From NCBI RefSeq assembly GCF_002891295.1, contig NZ_LGUI01000001.1, positions 868,001-932,000 on the forward strand: DNA of 64,000 bases. The letters are read 5' to 3'. The notes under the pieces were generated by a model. The model did not search any database. It saw only the letters and a list, made by a program, of their open reading frames with translations, and had not been told where the DNA came from. Positions within the stretch are counted from its first letter, which is position 1; each line of letters starts with the position of its first letter. Of this stretch, positions 1 through 8,811 are shown piece by piece. The translations under genes were made by a program, and so were the position numbers. The stretch comes from Streptomyces eurocidicus (lineage in GTDB: Bacteria; Actinomycetota; Actinomycetes; Streptomycetales; Streptomycetaceae).

Positions 1-1
1 C

Positions 2-814
2 AACCCGGTCGTGGACCCCGACACCCTCTACATCGCGGTCTCCCAGTCCGGTGAGACCTATGACGTGCTCGCCGCCGTCCAGGAGCTCAAGCGCAAGGGC
101 GCCCGCGTCCTCGGCCTGGTGAACGTGGTCGGCTCCGCGATCGCCCGCGAGACCGACGGCGGCATCTACGTGCACGCCGGCCCCGAGGTCTGCGTCGTCT
201 CCACCAAGTGCTTCACCAACATGGTGGTCTCCTTCGGGCTGCTCGCCCTGCACCTGGGCCGCACCCGCGACCTGTCCGTCGCCGACGGCAAGCGGATCAT
301 CGAGGGCCTGCGCAAGCTGCCCGCGCAGATCGCCGAGATCCTGGCGAACGAGGGCGAGATCGAGAAGCTCGCCGCGGAGTACGCCGACGCCAAGTCGATG
401 CTGTTCATCGGCCGGGTGCGCGGCTACCCGGTGGCCCGCGAGGCGTCGCTGAAGCTCAAGGAGGTCTCGTACATCCACGCCGAGGCGTACCCCGCCTCCG
501 AGCTCAAGCACGGCCCGCTGGCGCTCATCGAGCCGGCCATGCCGACCGTCGCGATCGTCCCGGACGACGAGCTGCTGGAGAAGAACCGCGCCGCGCTGGA
601 GGAGATCAAGGCCCGCAGCGGCCGTATCCTCGCCGTCGCGCACCAGGTGCAGGAGAAGGCCGACCACACGATCGTGGTGCCGAAGAACGAGCACGAGCTC
701 GACGCCATCCTGATGGGCATCCCGCTCCAGCTCTTCGCCTACCACACGGCCAAGGCCATGGGCCGGGACATCGACAAGCCGCGCAACCTGGCGAAGTCCG
801 TCACGGTCGAGTAG
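2..814 (+). CDS. glmS: glutamine-fructose-6-phosphate aminotransferase (isomerizing), C-terminal part
   Basis: The frame enters from before the window, so only the last ~270 residues are present and the N-terminal glutaminase domain is missing. The enzyme makes glucosamine-6-phosphate from fructose-6-phosphate and glutamine, the first step towards UDP-GlcNAc and peptidoglycan. Visible are the SIS-domain phosphate loop VSQSGET near the start, the AEAYPASELKHGPLALIE stretch with the catalytic His, and the family's hallmark C-terminus DKPRNLAKSVTVE with the conserved Lys. A strong hairpin follows. Identity as GlmS is secure. Whether this is the only glmS copy of the genome cannot be told from here. 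Confidence 0.97.
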   Translation, partial: NPVVDPDTLYIAVSQSGETYDVLAAVQELKRKGARVLGLVNVVGSAIARETDGGIYVHAGPEVCVVSTKCFTNMVVSFGLLALHLGRTRDLSVADGKRIIEGLRKLPAQIAEILANEGEIEKLAAEYADAKSMLFIGRVRGYPVAREASLKLKEVSYIHAEAYPASELKHGPLALIEPAMPTVAIVPDDELLEKNRAALEEIKARSGRILAVAHQVQEKADHTIVVPKNEHELDAILMGIPLQLFAYHTAKAMGRDIDKPRNLAKSVTVE

Positions 815-891
815 GCACCCCGCAGGACCGGCCCCGCACGGGGCCCTCGATACCCGGACCCGCTCACCTGTCTGCGGCGGGTCCGTACAGG

Positions 892-935
892 ACAGCCCTC
901 CCCACGCGTACCACCCGGCGCGCGGGGAGGGCTGT
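892..935 (+). terminator. terminator-like hairpin after glmS
   Basis: Perfect 12-bp inverted repeat ACAGCCCTCCCC (892-903) / GGGGAGGGCTGT (924-935) with a 20-nt loop, 78 bp after the glmS stop. A smaller GGCCCC/GGGGCC hairpin lies at 830-845. No U-run follows, which is usual for Streptomyces terminators. Confidence 0.55.
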
Positions 936-1164
936 TCCCCTTGCCGGCGCCGCCCTCGCGCCGGCGGTGATGCCACCGGTTCCGGGAACCGTCACCTCCC
1001 GTCCGGCGGCACGCCATCCGAGCGGTACCTACCCTTCACCGGGACGGTCCCCACCTGCTACGCGCGGGTAGATTCCACAGATTCCACGGGTCCGCGCAGT
1101 GCCCGGCACAACGGGCGCGGACGATCACCGTCCGTACGGGGTGCCGGAGTTGACCCGCCGGAAC

Positions 1165-1239
1165 GGGCCCCGCCACGGGGGCCGGAGGCGGGCCCCGCCA
1201 GAGGGGCTAGGGGCGGGCCCCGCCACAGGGGCTAAGGGA
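1165..1239. repeat. three copies of a 25-bp tandem repeat
   Basis: GGGCCCCGCCA recurs at 1165, 1190 and 1215, a period of exactly 25 bp, and the following 14 bases are similar. The last copy covers the stop codon of the Usp gene. The rest of the interval 936-1164 shows no gene. Confidence 0.75.
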
Positions 1240-1753
1240 TGACCACGACCGGCCGCTGGGCGCGCCGCGCCAGCCGCCCCGCCACCGAGCCGAAGATCCG
1301 GCCGACCAGGCCGTGGGTGGAGCCGACGACGATGGCGTCCGCCGAATACTCCCGCCCGACTTCTTCGAGTTCATGGCAGATGTCCCCACCGCGCTCGACG
1401 AGGATCCACGGGACCTCCGACAGGTGGTCCGCACAGGCCAGTTCCAGGCCGAGGACCTCGGTGCGGTGGTCGGGGACGTCCACGAAGACCGGGGGTTCAC
1501 AGCCCGCCCACACCGTCGTCGGCAGCCGGTTGGCCACATGGACGATGATCAGGCCCGAGCCGGAGCGCCGGGCCATCCCGATTGCATACGCAAGCGCTCG
1601 CTCGCTCGAAGTGGAACCGTCGAAGCCCACCACGACGCCGTGCTGGAACGCCGGATCGCAGGAATGGCGTGTTTCTTCCGCCGCTTCGGGGTGCGCCGCG
1701 TGATCGGCGACCCGCTTGCGGTCCGCGGGTTCGGAGAATTCGTGACCGGCCAT
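1232..1753 (-). CDS. universal stress protein (UspA family, single domain)
   Basis: A 173-residue protein with one Usp domain. The core begins at about residue 39 with VVVGFDGS. Near the C-terminus is the ATP-binding signature of the family, a G-x2-G followed by GS within GSTHGLVGRIFGSVAGR, ending in PVVVIP. Members of this family bind ATP or act in stress and dormancy responses; the target here is unknown. The N-terminal ~38 residues have no counterpart in minimal Usp proteins, so a later start is possible. It converges on glmS, and its own upstream region (1863-1915) holds two inverted repeats. Confidence 0.88.
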   Translation of the reverse strand: MAGHEFSEPADRKRVADHAAHPEAAEETRHSCDPAFQHGVVVGFDGSTSSERALAYAIGMARRSGSGLIIVHVANRLPTTVWAGCEPPVFVDVPDHRTEVLGLELACADHLSEVPWILVERGGDICHELEEVGREYSADAIVVGSTHGLVGRIFGSVAGRLARRAQRPVVVIP

Positions 1754-1862
1754 CGGTGTCTCGGCGAAGGGAGTCCTCGTGCGGAGGGGAAGGGCGGTGG
1801 GCTGGTTGGAGTTGTCAGGGGCTGTCGGGCGACGTCGGAGGGGCGGCGCCCGGATGGATCAA

Positions 1863-1915
1863 GGACGGAAAATCCGTCCGGGATTCATCTTTTCAAGCAC
1901 TTACCCATAAGGGTA
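1863..1915 (-). promoter_or_regulatory. two inverted repeats upstream of the Usp gene
   Basis: GGACGGA-AAA-TCCGTCC (1863-1879) and TACCC-ATAA-GGGTA (1902-1915) sit 110-160 bp upstream of the Usp start in a locally AT-richer patch. They could be operators or mRNA hairpins. Apart from these, the 1754-2194 gap contains nothing I can support as a gene. Confidence 0.35.
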
Positions 1916-2194
1916 CGGCGACACTCATCGCCTGCCCAGGGGCCGCCGGGCACGCCACGGGCGCCAGGGCGTTCCCCGGAGCATGCACGAGGCCGGGCCG
2001 TAGCGCAATGGCCCCGGAGCGTCCCACCCGTACCGCCGTCGCGCCGGCCCGGCACCGCGGCCGCGCCCTCCGCCGGGCCCCGGCACGGCCCGGGCGGGGC
2101 CGCGCCGCGTCCCCCCGATGCCCCCGCCGCAGTGACCCAGGCGGCCGGCCGGGCGTTGTACCACCGTCAGCCGCCGCCAGCAGGGAGCCGCTCC

Positions 2195-2551
2195 GTGCCC
2201 GGAACCCGTGATCACCACCGTGCCGACGACACCGGGGCAGACTCCCCCGATCCGGTGAGCGACGTGGTCCGCTGGGCGGCGTTCAGCTGCGTCCTGGTCC
2301 CCGTCGTGCTGCTGATGTGCGGTCAGTCCTTCGGCGGGGCGGCGGGCACGGCGGCCGGCCTGGTCGCCCTCACCTGCGCCTGCCGGGCCCTCCTGCGCCA
2401 GTCCGAGCGGACCGCCGCACGGCTGTCTGCGGAGCAAAGCGTTCCGCACCGGGGCCGGCACGGCCGCACGGGCGGCGGCGCGCACCGCGGCGGACGCCAT
2501 CAGGGCACCTCCGGACCGGGTGATACGCCGGGTAGTACGTCCGGTGAATGA
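2195..2551 (+). CDS. small hypothetical membrane protein
   Basis: A 118-residue protein starting at a GTG preceded by GGGAG at suitable spacing. The middle third holds two hydrophobic segments (around WAAFSCVLVPVVLLM and GTAAGLVALTCACR). A charged tail rich in Gly, His and Arg follows. I do not recognise a family. Its position just upstream of adpA matches a conserved small membrane-protein gene that usually sits there in Streptomyces, which supports its being real. Longer frames that run through this region in the same phase lack a plausible start. Confidence 0.6.
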   Translation: MPGTRDHHRADDTGADSPDPVSDVVRWAAFSCVLVPVVLLMCGQSFGGAAGTAAGLVALTCACRALLRQSERTAARLSAEQSVPHRGRHGRTGGGAHRGGRHQGTSGPGDTPGSTSGE

Positions 2552-2858
2552 CGCCTTCGTACGTATGGACCCGTTGCTTTTCAGCCAACTTCAGGCCGAA
2601 CCCCTCACCTTGGCCTGAGCAGCCCCCAACAGCCGGTCGACCAGCAAGGAAAGGGCCACGGGGGGCGGTTGCACCCTACGGGGATTGGGCATGGGCGAGA
2701 GGCGTACTTTTCACCGAGCCCTGCAAGTGCAACGCTTCGTGATCGAACGCTTCGCGCCAAGTTGTCATGTCGACATAGAGCCGGGTGGTGAACTGGTCAC
2801 CGCGACTCCATGCGACGCAGTAGATTCGATCTTGGCCATGACCGGCGGGGGAACCGTT

Positions 2859-2888
2859 CAGGACCGAGGGGAAACGTGCAGGACCGAG
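2859..2888 (+). promoter_or_regulatory. 20-bp-spaced direct repeat ahead of adpA
   Basis: CAGGACCGAG occurs at 2859-2868 and again at 2879-2888, exactly 20 bp (two helical turns) apart, 30-60 bp before the adpA start. The full 2552-2919 gap contains no convincing gene. It is the expected location of adpA control sites (A-factor-receptor homologues, BldD, AdpA itself). Confidence 0.4.
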
Positions 2889-2919
2889 AGGACTCGACCG
2901 CCGAGGGGGGCTTAGCGCC

Positions 2920-4290
2920 ATGAGCCAGGACTCCACGACCGTACCGGAGACCACGCGCAAGCTCTCCGGACGCCGCCGCCGGGAGATCGTCGCTGTGCTG
3001 CTTTTCAGCGGCGGACCCATCTTCGAAAGCTCCATCCCGCTCTCAGTGTTCGGTATCGACCGACAGGACGCTGGAGTCCCCCGCTACCGCTTGCTGGTGT
3101 GCGCGGGCGAAGATGTGCCATTGCGAACAACCGGCGGCCTGGAATTGACCGCACCGTACGGCCTGGAGGCACTCTCCAGGGCCGGCACCGTCGTCGTACC
3201 GGCCTGGAGGTCGATCACCCAGCCGCCGCCGACGGCCGCACTCGACGCGCTGCGTCGCGCCCATGAGGAGGGCGCCCGCATCGTGGGCCTGTGCACCGGT
3301 GCCTTTGTGCTGGCCGCCGCGGGGCTGCTCGACGGCAGGCCCGCCACCACCCATTGGATGTACGCGCCGACGCTCGCCAAGCGCTATCCCTCGGTCCATG
3401 TGGACCCGCGGGAGCTCTTCGTCGACGACGGTGACGTACTGACGTCCGCGGGCACCGCGGCAGGCATCGACCTGTGCCTGCACATCGTCCGCACCGACCA
3501 CGGCGCCGACGCCGCGGGGGCCCTGGCCCGCCGGCTCGTCGTGCCGCCACGCCGAAGCGGCGGACAGGAGCGCTACCTCGACAGGTCTTTACCGGAGGAG
3601 ATCGGCGCCGACCCGCTCGCCGAGGTCGTCGCCTGGGCGCTGGAGCACCTCCACGAGCAGTTCGACGTGGAGACCCTGGCCGCCCGTGCCTATATGAGCC
3701 GTCGCACCTTCGACCGGCGGTTCCGTTCGCTCACCGGCAGCGCGCCGCTGCAGTGGCTGATCACCCAGCGGGTGCTCCAGGCACAGCGGCTCCTGGAGAC
3801 CTCGGACTATTCCGTGGACGAGGTCGCCGGGCGTTGCGGCTTCCGCTCGCCGGTGGCGTTGCGCGGCCACTTCCGCAGGCAGCTGGGGTCCTCCCCGGCC
3901 GCCTACCGGGCCGCGTACCGCGCGCGCCGGCCGCAGAACGGCTCGGCCGAGCGACCGGAGCGGGGTGAGCGGCCGGACCGTACGGACCGGGCCGAGCGCC
4001 ACGACCGGTTCGACCGGCCGGACCCGGTGGAGCAGCGGAGCGGGGAAGCCTCGGTGCTGGGGCTGCGCAGGGCGGCCCTGGCCGCCACGGCGCACGCCGT
4101 CACCGGAGCGTCCATGTCCGCGCCGCCACCCCATACCGGGCACGGCGGGCACGGTGGTCATCCCACCGGGCACGGCGGGCACGGTGGCGGGCACGGCGGG
4201 AACACCTCCGGCGTGCCCGATCCGGGCAAGCCGGAGTCCGACCTCTACAGCCCACGCCTGCCCGGGCAGCGGGAACGCCCCGTAGGGTGA
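2920..4290 (+). CDS. adpA: AdpA, AraC/DJ-1-type master regulator of development and secondary metabolism
   Basis: Transcription factor of 456 residues. Residues ~23-205 form the DJ-1/GATase-like dimerisation domain ([38 protein letters not shown]). Residues ~225-330 form the AraC/XylS double HTH ([28 protein letters not shown]). Sequence and position next to orn match AdpA (BldH). Leu224 is encoded by TTA (3589-3591), so translation should depend on the bldA tRNA. The tail after ~residue 335 is charged, then becomes a Gly/His run (HGGHGG repeats, about 4130-4205). ATG 2920 follows a GA-rich RBS. AdpA is known to activate morphogenesis, extracellular protease and antibiotic genes. Confidence 0.98.
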   Translation: MSQDSTTVPETTRKLSGRRRREIVAVLLFSGGPIFESSIPLSVFGIDRQDAGVPRYRLLVCAGEDVPLRTTGGLELTAPYGLEALSRAGTVVVPAWRSITQPPPTAALDALRRAHEEGARIVGLCTGAFVLAAAGLLDGRPATTHWMYAPTLAKRYPSVHVDPRELFVDDGDVLTSAGTAAGIDLCLHIVRTDHGADAAGALARRLVVPPRRSGGQERYLDRSLPEEIGADPLAEVVAWALEHLHEQFDVETLAARAYMSRRTFDRRFRSLTGSAPLQWLITQRVLQAQRLLETSDYSVDEVAGRCGFRSPVALRGHFRRQLGSSPAAYRAAYRARRPQNGSAERPERGERPDRTDRAERHDRFDRPDPVEQRSGEASVLGLRRAALAATAHAVTGASMSAPPPHTGHGGHGGHPTGHGGHGGGHGGNTSGVPDPGKPESDLYSPRLPGQRERPVG

Positions 4291-4295
4291 GACGC

Positions 4296-4901
<606 letters not shown>

Positions 4902-4908
4902 TGACGCA

Positions 4909-4944
4909 GCTCGCTCCCAGGACGCGGGTCACCTGGGAGCGAGC
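4909..4944 (+). terminator. orn terminator
   Basis: Perfect 12-bp arms GCTCGCTCCCAG (4909-4920) and CTGGGAGCGAGC (4933-4944) with a 12-nt loop, 8 bp after the orn stop. Confidence 0.7.
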
Positions 4945-5001
4945 ACCCCTGAAAACCCTGTACACTTTTTCTCGGCCGGTGGGAAACACACCAGCCGACA
5001 T

Positions 5002-5075
5002 GGTGGGTATAGCTCAGCTGGCAGAGCACCTGGTTGTGGTCCAGGATGTCGCGGGTTCAAGTCCCGTTACTCACC
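5002..5075 (+). tRNA. tRNA-His (anticodon GTG)
   Basis: A cloverleaf can be drawn. The acceptor stem GTGGGTA pairs with TACTCAC, with an extra G at -1 (5002) opposite C73 as expected for tRNA-His. The D-arm contains AGCTCAGCTGGCAGAGC. The anticodon loop TTGTGGT (5034-5040) carries GTG at 5036-5038, and the T-arm is GGGTTCAAGTCCC. CCA is not encoded. It lies 100 bp downstream of orn. Confidence 0.97.
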
Positions 5076-5081
5076 CTGATC

Positions 5082-5117
5082 GAAGGCCCCGGTCCGCGGA
5101 AGCGGACCGGGGCCTTC
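5082..5117 (+). terminator. terminator after tRNA-His
   Basis: Perfect 16-bp stem (5082-5097 / 5102-5117) capped by a GGAA tetraloop, immediately after the tRNA. Between it and the next gene (5118-5485) I see only a possible promoter region. No CebR-type box TGGGAGCGCTCCCA is present there. Confidence 0.85.
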
Positions 5118-5485
5118 GGCGTTCACGGCCGAAGGCGGCGGCGCCCCGCGCGGGTGCGAGGGCCCGCGCTTGAGGCGCACGGGCGGCGCGAGGCGACTGT
5201 GACCCGCGTCATATTTCGTGGCGCGCGGGTGGCATCGCGCGACGCGCCAGGGCTTCCTTGACTCTCCGCCGGGATCCGACGACTCTTCATCACATCGGCA
5301 TCACATCGGCCCGGGGCTCCTCCCCTCCCCGCTCGTCCCGTCCCCCGGCGCCCGTCCCGGCCCCTGTTTCCCCTGTGCTCCGTATGCCGTACGCCGCGTT
5401 CCGCCGGACGGGCGGCACGCCCGACGAAGGCCCAGCACCGCTCCGAGCCCCCCGAGTCCGTACGCAGCGGCCCCAGGAGACGCCC

Positions 5486-6820
5486 ATGCGCCGACGCTTC
5501 CGCACGCCCCCGCGCCGGATGGCGGCCGTCACCGCCGTCGCGGCGCTCGGCACGGTGCTGTTCGGGGCCTGCGCCCGGGACGGCGGGGGCGTGGAGAGCG
5601 CGGGCGAGGGGCCCGGGGGCGGCGGGCGGCGGACCACCGTCACCGTCGGCACCTTCGGCGTGTTCGGCTACCGCCAAGCCGGGCTCTACGCGGAGTACGA
5701 GCGGCTGCACCCCGAGATCACGATCAAGGAGAGCGTGATCGAGCGGAACGACGCCTACTACCCCCAGCTGCTGACCCACCTCGCGGCCGGCGGCGGGCTG
5801 TCCGACATCCAGGCCGTCGAGGTGGGCAACATCCACGACGTCGCCACCACCCAGGCCGACCGGTTCGTGGACCTGTCCCGGGCCGCGGGCGTCCGCGCGG
5901 ACACCTGGCTGGACTGGAAGTGGGCGCAGGCGACCTCACCGGACGGCCGGACGATCGGCCTCGGCACGGACATCGGACCGATCGCCGTGTGCTACCGCAA
6001 GGACCTCTTCGCCAAGGCCGGGCTGCCCACGGACCGGGAGGGCGTCGGCCGGCTGTGGGCCGGGGACTGGCGGAAGTTCCTGGACACCGGCCGGGCCTAC
6101 CGGCGGCGCGCCCCGGCGGGCACGGTCTTCACGGACTCGGCGGCCGGGATCTACAACGCCTCGGTCCACGGCTACGCCGAGCGGTACTACGACCGCCGGG
6201 GCCGCCGCGTCCACGCCCGGAGCCCCGCCGTCCGGGAGTCCTGGAACCTGGCGGTGCGGGCCGCCCGCGACGGTCTGACCGCCCGTCTCAAACAGTTCGA
6301 GAAGCCCTGGGACCAGGCGTACGCCAACGGCCGCTTCGCCACCGTCGCCTGCCCGCCCTGGATGCTCGGCTACATCAAGGAGAAGACCGGCCCGGCGGGC
6401 GAGGACAAGTGGGACATCGCCCCCGCGCCCCGCCCCGCCAACTGGGGCGGCTCCTTCATCACCGTCCCCAAGGCGGCCCGGCACCGGAAGCAGGCGGTCG
6501 CGCTCGCGATCTGGCTGACGGCGCCGGAGCAGCAGGCCAAGCTCTTCGAACGGCAGGCGAGCATCCCCTCCACCCCCGCCTCGTACGCCATGCCGCAGGT
6601 CAGGGACGCGCGGAACCCGTACTTCGGTGACGCGCCCACCGGGCGGATCTTCTCGGCGGCGGCCCTGTCGGTGCCCAGGCTGGTGATCGGCCCCCATGAG
6701 CAGCAGATCGGCACCGCCTTCACCGATGTGGGGATCCCTCAGGTGGAGCAGCAGGGCCGGTCCCCCGGGGCGGCCTGGAAGGCGGTCCAGAAGGAGATCC
6801 ACAACGCGGTGGACGAATGA
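5486..6820 (+). CDS. ABC sugar transporter, extracellular substrate-binding lipoprotein
   Basis: A 444-residue family 1 solute-binding protein. ATG 5486 follows CAGGAG. The N-terminus has arginines and a hydrophobic stretch ending in VLFGAC, a lipobox-like site for lipid anchoring on the outer face of the membrane. The mature part starts with VTVGTFGVFGY, typical of CUT1 binding proteins. The two permeases and a GH1 beta-glucosidase follow in one apparent operon, so a beta-glucoside or cello-oligosaccharide ligand is inferred. No ATPase gene is present; Streptomyces CUT1 systems normally share MsiK. No LacI-type regulator is adjacent. Confidence 0.92.
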   Translation: MRRRFRTPPRRMAAVTAVAALGTVLFGACARDGGGVESAGEGPGGGGRRTTVTVGTFGVFGYRQAGLYAEYERLHPEITIKESVIERNDAYYPQLLTHLAAGGGLSDIQAVEVGNIHDVATTQADRFVDLSRAAGVRADTWLDWKWAQATSPDGRTIGLGTDIGPIAVCYRKDLFAKAGLPTDREGVGRLWAGDWRKFLDTGRAYRRRAPAGTVFTDSAAGIYNASVHGYAERYYDRRGRRVHARSPAVRESWNLAVRAARDGLTARLKQFEKPWDQAYANGRFATVACPPWMLGYIKEKTGPAGEDKWDIAPAPRPANWGGSFITVPKAARHRKQAVALAIWLTAPEQQAKLFERQASIPSTPASYAMPQVRDARNPYFGDAPTGRIFSAAALSVPRLVIGPHEQQIGTAFTDVGIPQVEQQGRSPGAAWKAVQKEIHNAVDE

Positions 6821-7809
6821 CGACCGCGACCGAGGCGGTGGGCGACCGGCCGGCCCCGCCGCCCGAGGACCTCGACCGGCCGCGGCCGAGCGGGCCACGC
6901 CCGTGGCGCAGCCGCCTCTACCGCTGGGACGTCCGCTACAGCCCGTACGCCTTCGTCGCCCCCTTCTTCCTCTTCTTCTCGGCGTTCGGCGTCTTCCCGC
7001 TGCTCTACACGGGCTGGGCCTCGCTGCACCGGGTGGAGCTGGCCACCCCGGACCAGCTGGAGTGGGTGGGGCTGCACAACTACGCCCGGCTGCTCGGCGA
7101 CGACTTCTTCTGGAACGCCCTGCGCAACACCTTCACCATCGGTGTCCTCTCCACCGTCCCCCAGCTGCTGATGGCCCTGGGCCTCGCCCATCTGCTGCAC
7201 TACCGGCTGCGCGCGGCGGCCTTCTGGCGGGTCGCGCTGCTGACCCCGTACGCCACCTCGGTCGCGGCCGCGACGCTCGTCTTCGTACTGCTCTACGGGC
7301 GCGACTACGGGATGGTCAACTGGGCGCTGGGCGCGGTGGGCGTCGGCCCGGTGGACTGGCAGAACTCCACCTGGTCCGCGCAGCTGGCGGTCTCCTCGAT
7401 CGTCATCTGGCGGTGGACGGGCTACAACGCGCTGATCTACCTGGCCGCCATGCAGGCCGTGCCGGCCGAGCTGTACGAGTCGGCGGCGCTGGACGGGGCC
7501 TCGCGCGCGCAGCAGTTCCGCTACGTCACGGTGCCGGCGCTGCGGCAGACGATCCTCTTCACGGTGGTCGTCTCGACGATCGGCGCGACCCAGCTCTTCG
7601 GGGAGCCGCTGCTGTTCGGCGGGGCGGGCGGGCAGAAGGGCGGGGCCTCGCACCAGTTCCAGACGCTGGGGCTCTATCTCTACGAGCAGGGGTGGTTCAA
7701 CTTCCACCTAGGGCGCGCCTCCGCCGTCGCCTGGACGATGTTCCTGATCCTGCTGCTGATCGGCGCGGTCAATCTGCTGATCGCGCGAGGGCTGCGGAAG
7801 AGCCGGTGA
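6817..7809 (+). CDS. ABC sugar transporter permease (MalF-like)
   Basis: A 330-residue membrane protein whose start overlaps the binding-protein stop by 4 bp (ATGA). After a charged Pro-rich N-terminus there are about six hydrophobic segments. The permease EAA loop is visible as ELYESAALDGASRAQQFRYV, which contacts the ATPase. It should form a heterodimeric channel with the next gene product. The tight coupling with the binding protein and second permease defines a CUT1-type importer. Confidence 0.93.
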   Translation: MTTATEAVGDRPAPPPEDLDRPRPSGPRPWRSRLYRWDVRYSPYAFVAPFFLFFSAFGVFPLLYTGWASLHRVELATPDQLEWVGLHNYARLLGDDFFWNALRNTFTIGVLSTVPQLLMALGLAHLLHYRLRAAAFWRVALLTPYATSVAAATLVFVLLYGRDYGMVNWALGAVGVGPVDWQNSTWSAQLAVSSIVIWRWTGYNALIYLAAMQAVPAELYESAALDGASRAQQFRYVTVPALRQTILFTVVVSTIGATQLFGEPLLFGGAGGQKGGASHQFQTLGLYLYEQGWFNFHLGRASAVAWTMFLILLLIGAVNLLIARGLRKSR

Positions 7810-7818
7810 GGGGCTGAT

Positions 7819-8727
7819 GTGACGACGACCACCGGACGGCCGCCCGCCGGCCGGGTGCCGGACCCGGCGCGGGCCCCCGCCCCGGGGAGGCGGCCCCGGA
7901 GCCCGGCGGGCCGGCTGCGCGCGGGGCCGGTCACCTATGCGGTGCTGGCGCTGTTCACCGCCGGTTCGCTGTTCCCGCTGGTCTGGACGGCGGTCACCGC
8001 CTCCCGGGACAACGCCCGGCTGGCCCGGACCCCGCCGCCGTTCCGGTTCGGCGACAGGCTGCTGACCAACCTGGGCACGGCGTGGGGCGAGGCCCATATG
8101 GGCCTGGCGCTGTTCAACACGGTGCTGGTGGCCGGGGCGGTCGCGCTCGGCACCGTGGTCTTCTCCACCACCGCCGGCTTCGCCTTCGCCAAGCTGCGGT
8201 TCCGGTTCCGCACCGCCCTGCTGCTCACGACGGTCGGCACGATGATGGTGCCGCCGCAGCTGAGCGTCGTCCCCCTGTTCATGGTCGTCGCCGAACTGCA
8301 CTGGACCGATCAGCTCCAGTCGGTGGTCCTGCCCACCCTCGTCAGCGCCTTCGGCGTGTTCTTCATGCGCCAGTACCTGGTGGAGGCCCTGCCCACCGAG
8401 CTGGTCGAGGCGGCCCGCGTCGACGGCGCGAGCAGCCTGCGGGTGCTGTGGCACGTGGTGTTCCCGGTGGCCCGGCCGGCGATGGCCGTGCTGGGGATGC
8501 TCTCCTTCGTCCAGGCGTGGAACGACTTCTTCTGGCCGGTCATCGCGCTGACCCAGGAGAACCCGACCGTCCAGGTCGCCCTCACCGGCCTCGGCCGGGG
8601 CTATGTGCCCGACCAGGCCGTGATCATGGCCGGCGCGCTGCTCGGCACCCTGCCGCTGCTGCTCGCCTTCACCCTCTTCGGCAGACAGATCGTCGGCGGC
8701 ATCATGCAGGGCGCCGTCAAGGGCTGA
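7819..8727 (+). CDS. ABC sugar transporter permease (MalG-like)
   Basis: A 302-residue inner-membrane permease starting at GTG 7819, with GAGGGG upstream. The EAA loop reads ELVEAARVDGASSLRVLW. The C-terminus GRQIVGGIMQGAVKG is characteristic of MalG-type subunits. Nine bp separate it from the MalF-like gene. Likely co-translated and co-regulated with its neighbours. Confidence 0.93.
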   Translation: MTTTTGRPPAGRVPDPARAPAPGRRPRSPAGRLRAGPVTYAVLALFTAGSLFPLVWTAVTASRDNARLARTPPPFRFGDRLLTNLGTAWGEAHMGLALFNTVLVAGAVALGTVVFSTTAGFAFAKLRFRFRTALLLTTVGTMMVPPQLSVVPLFMVVAELHWTDQLQSVVLPTLVSAFGVFFMRQYLVEALPTELVEAARVDGASSLRVLWHVVFPVARPAMAVLGMLSFVQAWNDFFWPVIALTQENPTVQVALTGLGRGYVPDQAVIMAGALLGTLPLLLAFTLFGRQIVGGIMQGAVKG

Positions 8728-8811
8728 GCCGCCGTCCCCCCTTCCCCCCCTTCCCTCACCGAGTTCCCCCACCGAGTTTCCCTCCACCGAGCCCCCACCG
8801 GGAGCGCATCC

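Noticed and set aside
2685..2915. 76-codon ORF ahead of adpA
   Set aside because: Overlaps the adpA promoter region, lacks an RBS, and its protein has no GC3 bias or recognisable pattern.
4931..4946. CebR-like half site TGGGAGCG downstream of orn
   Set aside because: It is one arm of the orn terminator hairpin and lacks the second half of the CebR palindrome.
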